DNA from: Ketobacter sp.
Lineage (GTDB): Bacteria > Pseudomonadota > Gammaproteobacteria > Pseudomonadales > Ketobacteraceae
DNA length: 64,000 bases
Direction of reading: 5' to 3'
Assembly: GCF_003671495.1 (NCBI RefSeq)
Contig: NZ_RCHN01000043.1
Location: 143,484 to 207,483, forward strand
Shown here: positions 58,474 to 64,000 of the stretch, in pieces
How the letters are laid out: each line of letters begins with the position of its first letter
How positions within the stretch are numbered: the stretch's first letter is position 1
Translations under genes and position numbers: made by a program
Notes under the pieces: generated by a model
The model's database searches: none
Seen by the model: the letters and a program-made list of their open reading frames with translations, nothing else
Told to the model about the DNA's origin: nothing

Positions 58474-59376
58474 ATGAACATACACAGCCTGGGCTACATC
58501 GGAGTGAACTGCACGGACCCGAAGCATTGGGTGGACTACGGTACCAGGGTGCTGGGCATGATGGATGTGTCGGCGCAGCTCAGCCGGGATGATAGCGTGT
58601 ATTTGAAAATGGATGACCGGCCCTGGCGCATTGTGGTGAACAAGGCCGACACCGACCGCTACGCGTTCAGTGGCTGGGAACTGGCCGGCGAAGATGCCTT
58701 CACTGCTGCGCTGCATACCCTGGAGCAAAAGGGCGTCGCCTTCGAGCGGGGCAGCCGCGATCTGGTGGCACAACGGGGGGTGCAGGATCTGGTGAGTTTT
58801 TCTGACCCGGACGGCAACCGCCATGAACTGTACTGGGGCCCGGTGTCCGACTTCGCTCAATTCGCCTCCCCCGTTGGCATCAAGTCCTTCATCACCGGTG
58901 ACCAGGGGTTTGGCCATGTGGTTCTGCCCACACCCGGCTTCGACAGCTGCTACGAATTCTATAAAAACGTCATGGGGTTTGCGGTTTCCGACCTGATGAA
59001 AGTGCGCTTCACCCCGGACCCGACCGAGCCGGAAAAGCGCCTTTACTTCATGCATTGCAATCAACGCCACCATAGCCTGGCCATTTTTGAAAGCCCCATG
59101 CCCGCCGGTTGCGTGCACGTAATGGTGGAAGTGGACCGGGTGGATGAAGTGGGACGCGGCCTGGACCGCATGAAAGCCCACAACATCAAGCTCACTGGCA
59201 CCCTGGGCCGCCACGCCAATGACCACATGGTGAGTTTCTACATGGCCACTCCATCCGGCTTCATGCTGGAGTACGGCGCCGAAGGCCGTACGGTGGCGGA
59301 CTGGAGCCGGTATTCCCCCTTCCAGAGCACCGTCAACAGCTTCTGGGGGCACGATTTCAGCGTGGGTATGGAATAG
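58474..59376 (+). CDS. hsaC: HsaC, 3,4-DHSA extradiol dioxygenase
   Basis: Type I extradiol dioxygenase of 300 residues with two vicinal-oxygen-chelate domains. The iron ligands are visible as His148 (GFGHVV), His215 (AGCVHVMVEV) and Glu266 (FMLEYG), at the usual places for BphC-like enzymes. It cleaves the catechol ring A of the secosteroid 3,4-DHSA next to the hydroxyls. The ATG at 58474 follows AAGGA; the 17-codon extension open to 58423 is made of the tandem repeat and is rejected. Confidence 0.92.
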   Translation: MNIHSLGYIGVNCTDPKHWVDYGTRVLGMMDVSAQLSRDDSVYLKMDDRPWRIVVNKADTDRYAFSGWELAGEDAFTAALHTLEQKGVAFERGSRDLVAQRGVQDLVSFSDPDGNRHELYWGPVSDFAQFASPVGIKSFITGDQGFGHVVLPTPGFDSCYEFYKNVMGFAVSDLMKVRFTPDPTEPEKRLYFMHCNQRHHSLAIFESPMPAGCVHVMVEVDRVDEVGRGLDRMKAHNIKLTGTLGRHANDHMVSFYMATPSGFMLEYGAEGRTVADWSRYSPFQSTVNSFWGHDFSVGME

Positions 59377-59377
59377 C

Positions 59378-59419
59378 AGGCCATTCGAGCTAGGCCATTT
59401 GAGGTAGGACATTTCCGCG
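59378..59419. repeat. 14-bp unit repeated three times between hsaC and hsaB
   Basis: AGGCCATTCGAGCT, AGGCCATTTGAGGT and a weaker AGGACATTTCCGCG lie in tandem at 59378-59419, beginning one base after the hsaC stop. Confidence 0.75.
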
Positions 59420-59464
59420 GCCGGTTGCGACGATAGCATCAGGACAACAGAAGAGTAACGTACC

Positions 59465-59998
59465 ATGACTCAGTCTCACATGACTCAGACTCAGATGAAT
59501 CAGATCCCGTCGCAGGTAGATCAGAAAGCGTTTCGCAACGCCCTGGGACAGTTCGCCACCGGCGTCACCGTGATCACCACCCTGGACAACCAGGGCAACA
59601 AGATCGGCATGACCGCCAACAGTTTCAGCTCGGTCTCCCTGGAACCCATGCTGGTGCTCTGGAGCATTGCCCGCTCATCCAACGCCGTTGATGAATTCAC
59701 CAACGCCGACCGCTTTGCCATTCACGTACTCCATGCCGAACAACAGGCCCTGTCCAACCAGTTCGCATCCAAATGCGAGGATCGATTTTGCAATGTGGAA
59801 CACGAAGAAGGCCTGGGTGGCGTACCCTTACTGAAAGACTACAGCGCCGTCTTTCAATGCCAGACGGAACACCAGTATGACGGTGGCGACCACATCATCA
59901 TCGTGGGCCGGGTTATGGCCTTCGACAACCGTGGCCTGCCCCCCCTGATTTTTCATGCCGGTCGCTATGCCGATCTGGAATTGCCCGTCGCTGTGTAG
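59465..59998 (+). CDS. hsaB: HsaB, flavin reductase of the 3-HSA hydroxylase
   Basis: Flavin reductase-like protein of 177 residues: FRNALGQFATGVTVITTLD, GMTANSFSSVSLEPMLVLWS and the C-terminal IFHAGRYADLE. It supplies reduced flavin to HsaA. The N-terminus is built from a 15-bp unit three times over (59465-59509; MTQSH, MTQTQ, MNQIP), giving three in-frame ATGs; which one is used is open, and only the last is needed for the fold. Confidence 0.9.
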   Translation: MTQSHMTQTQMNQIPSQVDQKAFRNALGQFATGVTVITTLDNQGNKIGMTANSFSSVSLEPMLVLWSIARSSNAVDEFTNADRFAIHVLHAEQQALSNQFASKCEDRFCNVEHEEGLGGVPLLKDYSAVFQCQTEHQYDGGDHIIIVGRVMAFDNRGLPPLIFHAGRYADLELPVAV

Positions 59999-60035
59999 CA
60001 CCGCAGCGAATCAATAACAACCAGCGAGAATCACC

Positions 60036-61235
60036 ATGACAGCACAACAACAGAACCTGCAGGACGTCACACCGGAGCTGATCATCCAACGGGCCAAGGA
60101 CATGATTCCCTATCTGCAGGAGCAGGCACCCCGCGCTCAGGCGGAGCGCAAAATCCCCGACGCAACCATTGCCAAGATGCAGGCGGCCGGATTCTTCCGG
60201 GTGCTGCAACCCAAACGCTGGGGCGGCTATCAGATGGATCCCCAGGTGTTCTTTGAAGTGCAAATGGCCCTGGCCGAAGGCTGCATGTCCACCGCCTGGA
60301 TTTACGGGGTCATCGCCGTGCATAACTGGCAGATTGCCCTGTTTGACCTGCAGGCCCAGGAAGACGTGTGGAAAGACGACACCAGCGTGCTGATCGCCTC
60401 CTCCTATATGCCGGTGGGCAAAGTGGAGCCGGTGGACGGTGGCTTCAAATTCAGTGGTCGCTGGGCCTTCTCCAGCGGTTGCGATCATTGCGACTGGGTA
60501 TTCCTCGGTGGCGTGGTGCCACCCACGGCAGACAACCCCAACCCGGACTACCGAACGTTCCTGGTCCCCCGTGGTGACTTCAAAGTGCTGGACACCTGGC
60601 ACACCTTCGGCCTGCAGGGCACCGGCTCCAACGACATTGTGGTAGAGGACGCCTTCGTTCCCGAATACCGCACCCACAGTTCCCTGGACGGTTTCCGCGG
60701 CACCAACCCCGGCATTGATTCGAAAGAGATCCCCCTCTACAAGATTCCTTTCGGCCAGCTGTTCCCGCGGGCAGTGTCCAGCTCCACCATCGGTGCCACC
60801 CAGGGGGCCATCAACGCCTATCGTGATATCGCCTCCAAGCGGGTTGGCAGTAACAGCGGTTCCAAAACGGCAGAAGACCCCCATGCACAAATGGCCGTAT
60901 CCCGCGCCCAGGCCCTGGTGGACCAACTCAAGCTGCGCCTGCTGCAATCCTTCGATCAGCTGATGGCGGATGCCAACGCCGGCAACCCCACCGATATCAA
61001 CCAGCGCATTCAATACCGCTACGAATCCGCAGCGGTGCCGGAAGCCTGCCTGGCGGAAGTCTTGGAACTGCAGAAAATGTGCGGCGGTCGTGCCATTTTC
61101 ACCAGCAGCCCCCTGCAGCGTTTCGTGCTGGACATTCTGGCGGGGCGCGCCCACGTGGCCAACAACCCCTACCAGTTCGGTCGCAACTACGGCGCGGTGC
61201 AGTTGGGCCTGGAAAACACCGACTTCTTCCTGTAA
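60036..61235 (+). CDS. hsaA: HsaA, 3-HSA 4-hydroxylase oxygenase
   Basis: Flavin-dependent monooxygenase of 399 residues with the acyl-CoA dehydrogenase fold. Group D features are AQAERKIPDATIAKMQAAGF, RVLQPKRWGGYQMDPQVFFE, STAWIYGVIAVHNWQIALFD, FSGRWAFSSGCDHCDWVFLG and TGSNDIVVEDAFVPEYRT. Using reduced flavin from HsaB it adds a hydroxyl to the aromatised ring A (3-HSA to 3,4-DHSA). It is 37 bases after hsaB. Confidence 0.93.
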   Translation: MTAQQQNLQDVTPELIIQRAKDMIPYLQEQAPRAQAERKIPDATIAKMQAAGFFRVLQPKRWGGYQMDPQVFFEVQMALAEGCMSTAWIYGVIAVHNWQIALFDLQAQEDVWKDDTSVLIASSYMPVGKVEPVDGGFKFSGRWAFSSGCDHCDWVFLGGVVPPTADNPNPDYRTFLVPRGDFKVLDTWHTFGLQGTGSNDIVVEDAFVPEYRTHSSLDGFRGTNPGIDSKEIPLYKIPFGQLFPRAVSSSTIGATQGAINAYRDIASKRVGSNSGSKTAEDPHAQMAVSRAQALVDQLKLRLLQSFDQLMADANAGNPTDINQRIQYRYESAAVPEACLAEVLELQKMCGGRAIFTSSPLQRFVLDILAGRAHVANNPYQFGRNYGAVQLGLENTDFFL

Positions 61236-61247
61236 GCGGGTGCGGCC

Positions 61248-62114
61248 ATGACCATGAATCTGTCACCCCGTGTGGTATTGGTTACCGGCGCTTCCCGTGG
61301 CGCCGGCAAGGGCATTGCCCAGGCGTTTGGTCGTCTGGGCGATATTGTGTACGTCACCGGACGCAGCCAGAAAGAAGGGGATGCCCCCCTGCCCGGCACC
61401 GTGTATGCCACGGCGGAATCCGTCACCAAACTGGGTGGTGTGGGTGTACCGGTGATCTGCGATCACAGCGACGACGCCCAGGTGGAAAAACTGTTTCAGC
61501 AGATTCAGGACGAACGTGGACAGCTGGATATTCTGGTGAACAACGCCACCTGTCTGCATGATGACCTGGTGATTCCCGGCCCGTTCTGGGAGAAGGCACT
61601 GGCGCTGGTGAACATTCTGGATGTGGGCTTACGCTCCAGCTATGTGGCCAGCTACCACGCGGCCAAAATGATGGCACAGCAAAACAGCGGCCTCATCGTC
61701 AACACCAGTTCCCCGGGCGCCGCCTGCTACATGCACGGCCCGGCCTACGGCGCCCAGAAAGCCGGCAGTGACAAGATGATCTGGGACATGGCACAGGACC
61801 TGAAAGCCTTTAACGTCGCCTGCGCCTCCATCTGGATGGGCGTGCTGAAAACCGAACGGCTGGACGCGGTCATGGCCGCCGACCCGGAAAAATACGCCGC
61901 GTTTTTCCAGATGGCGGAGTCGCCGGAATTCACCGGCCGGGTGATTGATGCCTTGTACCGGGATAAACATTTGATGGAAAAAACCGGCCAGGCTTTTATC
62001 GGTGCCGAGATCGGCCAGGAACTGGGAGTGTGCGATGTGGACGGTTCGCAGCCTCAATCCCACCGCGACATGCTGGGCGGACCGCTGACGTACAACCCGG
62101 CCGTGGTTCAGTAA
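61248..62114 (+). CDS. SDR of the hsa operon
   Basis: SDR of 288 residues with TGASRGAGKGIAQAFGRLGD and VNNA, the Ser in NTSSPGAACY and YGAQKAG with Tyr and Lys. The overall type is that of DHRS1-like SDRs, which have a C-terminal extension. It lies between hsaA and hsaD but is not a named part of the known ring A pathway. It could act on a keto/hydroxy group of the secosteroid. Its stop codon lies in an 11-bp unit that is repeated at once after it. Confidence 0.78.
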   Translation: MTMNLSPRVVLVTGASRGAGKGIAQAFGRLGDIVYVTGRSQKEGDAPLPGTVYATAESVTKLGGVGVPVICDHSDDAQVEKLFQQIQDERGQLDILVNNATCLHDDLVIPGPFWEKALALVNILDVGLRSSYVASYHAAKMMAQQNSGLIVNTSSPGAACYMHGPAYGAQKAGSDKMIWDMAQDLKAFNVACASIWMGVLKTERLDAVMAADPEKYAAFFQMAESPEFTGRVIDALYRDKHLMEKTGQAFIGAEIGQELGVCDVDGSQPQSHRDMLGGPLTYNPAVVQ

Positions 62115-62128
62115 AAATTCAGTAAAAC
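62107..62128. repeat. 11-bp direct repeat at the SDR stop codon
   Basis: TTCAGTAAAAA (62107-62117) and TTCAGTAAAAC (62118-62128) lie in tandem. The first includes the TAA stop of the SDR gene. Confidence 0.65.
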
Positions 62129-62166
62129 TCAACAACGCTTCCAACATTCAACATGAGCAGAACACT

Positions 62167-63006
62167 ATGACTGTGCCAGCCAAACCGCAAAGCCAACAAC
62201 TCAAAGTGCTGGATGACCTCAGTATCCACTATTGTGAATTGGGTCCGGCCGACGGCTATCCGGTGATGTTTTTGCAGGGCAGCGGCCCCGGTGCCAGCGG
62301 TTGGCTGAACTTCCGCTACAACGCCTACGCCTTTGCCGAAGCCGGATATCGCGCCATCATTCCCGACCTGCCGGGGTTTGGCGACAGCGACAAACCGGAC
62401 ACCGATTACACCCTGGATTTTTTCGTCAGCGCCGTGATGGGAATGGCCGACCAACTGGACCTGCCCCGCTTTGCCCTGGTGGGCAACTCCCTGGGTGGTG
62501 CCATCAGCCTGGGGTTGGCATTACAGCACCCGCAACGGGTCAGTCATTTAATCCTGATGGGCTGCGGCGGTCTGGAAGACCAGATCACCTACTTTCAGAC
62601 CATGCCCGGCATTCAGGCCATGACCAAGGTACCGCTGGACTCCCCGGACTTCACACCGGCCTACCTGAAAGAGGTGCTGCAACTCATCGTGTACGATCCC
62701 GGGTTCATCACGGATGAGCTGATAGAAGAACGCTTTCGCGTTCTCAAAACCCAAAACAGCAGCGTATTCAAACGCATGGTGATTCCCAATCTGACGGATC
62801 AGTTAGCCCGCATCACACAGCCCATCCTGGGATTCTGGGGCGGCCAGGATCGCTTTTGTCCGGTCTCCGGCGCGGAGAAAATCGTCACCCATTGCCCGGA
62901 TGCCCAGATGATCACCCTCAGTCGGTGCGGCCACTGGGCCATGATCGAACACGCCGATTTATTCAACCAACGCAGCATTGAATTTCTGGAATCCAACCCG
63001 GTATGA
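62167..63006 (+). CDS. hsaD: HsaD, 4,9-DSHA meta-cleavage product hydrolase
   Basis: Alpha/beta-hydrolase of 279 residues. The nucleophile elbow is VGNSLGGA with Ser108; the oxyanion loop is LQGSGPGASGW, and the late His lies in RCGHWAMIEHADLFN. It cleaves the C-C bond of the ring-opened secosteroid 4,9-DSHA, giving the C/D-ring propanoate and 2-hydroxyhexadienoate. Its stop overlaps the hsaE start by four bases. Confidence 0.93.
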   Translation: MTVPAKPQSQQLKVLDDLSIHYCELGPADGYPVMFLQGSGPGASGWLNFRYNAYAFAEAGYRAIIPDLPGFGDSDKPDTDYTLDFFVSAVMGMADQLDLPRFALVGNSLGGAISLGLALQHPQRVSHLILMGCGGLEDQITYFQTMPGIQAMTKVPLDSPDFTPAYLKEVLQLIVYDPGFITDELIEERFRVLKTQNSSVFKRMVIPNLTDQLARITQPILGFWGGQDRFCPVSGAEKIVTHCPDAQMITLSRCGHWAMIEHADLFNQRSIEFLESNPV

Positions 63007-63797
63007 GCCTGACACCCCAACAACGCCAACACCTGGGCGAAGAACTGTTCCATGCTTTGAGCGCAGGGCAAACCCTGGTGCCCCTTACCGAGCGATTTGA
63101 GCATATTGATATCGAGGACGCCTACCACATTTCCCAGGCCATGCTGCGGGCACGCCTGCATCACACCAAAGAAACCGTAGTAGGAAAGAAAATCGGGGTG
63201 ACGTCTCTTGCCGTACAGGAAATGCTGGGCGTGTATCAGCCGGATTTCGGCTTTCTCACGTCGAATATGGAAATCCCAAACCGAGGCGAGTGCCCCATCG
63301 CCGGTCACCTGATCCAGCCTCGGGCCGAAGCAGAAATTGCCTTTCTGCTGAAACAGGATTTAAAAGGGCCAGGCGTTACCGAACAAGACGTACTGGCAGC
63401 CACCGAATGCATCATGCCCTGCTTCGAAATCGTGGATTCCCGCATTCAGGATTGGAAAATCAAAATCCAGGACACCATTGCTGACAACGCCTCCTGTGGT
63501 GTCTACGTGATTGGAGAGGAACAAGCCAATCCCCATGAAGTGGACCTGCCCAACCTGGAAGTCACCGTATTCAAGAACGGCAACAAAATCAGCAGTGGCA
63601 AAGGTTCTGCCGTGCAAGGCAACCCACTGACCGCGGTGGCCTGGCTGGCTAATACTCTGGGGGAATTCGGCATACCGTTCAAATCGGGGGAAGTGATTCT
63701 CTCCGGCTCACTGGTACCTCTGGAGCCCGTGGTACCAGGGGACAAAATGCATATGGAGCTGTCGGGAGTGGGCAGCGCCACGATAACGTTTCGTTGA
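63003..63797 (+). CDS. hsaE: HsaE, 2-hydroxyhexa-2,4-dienoate hydratase
   Basis: Hydratase of 264 residues of the MhpD/BphH group: VGKKIGVTSLAVQEMLGVYQ, PRAEAEIAFLLKQDL, CFEIVDSRIQDWKIKIQDTI and GNPLTAVAWLANTLGEFGIP, with the metal-binding Glu residues. It hydrates the five-to-six-carbon dienoate released by HsaD to a 4-hydroxy-2-oxo acid. The following aldolase and aldehyde dehydrogenase (HsaF, HsaG) are not found downstream in the window. Confidence 0.93.
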   Translation: MSLTPQQRQHLGEELFHALSAGQTLVPLTERFEHIDIEDAYHISQAMLRARLHHTKETVVGKKIGVTSLAVQEMLGVYQPDFGFLTSNMEIPNRGECPIAGHLIQPRAEAEIAFLLKQDLKGPGVTEQDVLAATECIMPCFEIVDSRIQDWKIKIQDTIADNASCGVYVIGEEQANPHEVDLPNLEVTVFKNGNKISSGKGSAVQGNPLTAVAWLANTLGEFGIPFKSGEVILSGSLVPLEPVVPGDKMHMELSGVGSATITFR

Positions 63798-63840
63798 GGC
63801 TTTACGCTGCACGCACAAAGCACAGGGCAGCCGCAGGCCA

Positions 63841-63860
63841 AGTGTCATGACGATGACACT
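63841..63860. terminator. Hairpin after hsaE, possible terminator
   Basis: AGTGTCAT (63841-63848) and ATGACACT (63853-63860) form a perfect 8-bp stem with a GACG loop, 44 bases after the hsaE stop. No T-tract follows, so it may be a processing or stabilising hairpin and not an intrinsic terminator. Confidence 0.4.
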
Positions 63861-63879
63861 GCCACCGTCCTCCGCGCCC

Positions 63880-64000
63880 CTAGCCCGGATTTCTCATAGT
63901 GCTCCAACAACCTTCGCAGACCAAGCCTGGTAGTGCCAGATCCGAGTGGTCATGGTCGAAGTTGGCGATTATTTAGCCAGTTTCCGGCATTCAGGCACAA
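63880..64000. other. Gene-free right edge, possible end of an insertion sequence
   Basis: No gene starts here. On the minus strand a short reading frame enters from beyond the edge and stops at 63969 (…PECRKLAK). The stretch around CCCGGATTTCTCATAG (63885-63900) resembles terminal sequences I associate with insertion elements, from memory only. If so, the element lies to the right of the window. This is weak. Confidence 0.2.

Overview
The window reads as the chromosome of a free-living, aerobic Gammaproteobacterium, probably a marine oil or steroid degrader related to Alcanivorax or Ketobacter; genus is a guess. The grounds are the ubiE-ubiJ-ubiB-hisE-tatABC gene order, which is typical of the class, an AlkS/MalT-type regulator, and a large aerobic steroid-degradation cluster. 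No rRNA, tRNA, CRISPR array or complete mobile element was seen. Coding density is high, and the only stretch over 300 bases without a confident gene is 20783-21179.

Region 1 (about 1-15.6 kb) is housekeeping: ubiquinone synthesis (ubiE, ubiJ, ubiB), hisE, the Tat translocase (tatABC), and a metal-uptake locus (small His-containing exported protein, beta-barrel protein with a His-rich loop, ZnuA-like binding protein, ZnuB-like permease) that has no ATPase gene. It continues with dtd, a Bax-type glucosaminidase, a secreted PilJ-domain protein, a proline iminopeptidase, an MFS transporter, a 2,4-dienoyl-CoA reductase-like SDR and an unrecognised exported protein. Region 2 (15.6-27.3 kb) holds an acyl-CoA carboxylase operon (carboxyltransferase, unusual 959-residue biotin protein, hotdog thioesterase), rsmE, a chemoreceptor, a small unknown protein and a MalT/AlkS-like regulator.

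Region 3 (27.3-63.8 kb) is a steroid catabolic island. Its first part covers rings A and B: kshA with a membrane protein and a homologue of vertebrate steroid 5-alpha-reductase, ketosteroid isomerase, a KstD-type dehydrogenase, SDRs, an acyl-CoA ligase, two TetR regulators, an OYE-family reductase and an FNR-type regulator. The second part is a 15-gene minus-strand run for rings C and D (ipdA, ipdB, DUF35, Ltp, ipdC, echA20, two fadE, fadA6, SDR, ipdE2, ipdE1, ipdF, maoC, thiolase). Facing away from it is a plus-strand operon, fadD3-hsaC-hsaB-hsaA-SDR-hsaD-hsaE. Together these genes would take a 3-ketosteroid through 9-alpha-hydroxylation, ring A aromatisation and cleavage, then HIP-CoA breakdown. 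The KshA reductase (KshB), HsaF, HsaG and sterol side-chain genes are not in the window.

Three patterns are not explained by the gene list. (1) Three 108-bp intergenic elements have a shared 54-nt core but a different 27-nt self-complementary stem at each site. (2) A TGCA-N7-TGCA palindrome occurs in three promoter regions of the ring A/B genes, one just upstream of a TetR gene. (3) Short 11-15 bp units repeated two or three times recur at gene junctions of the steroid island.
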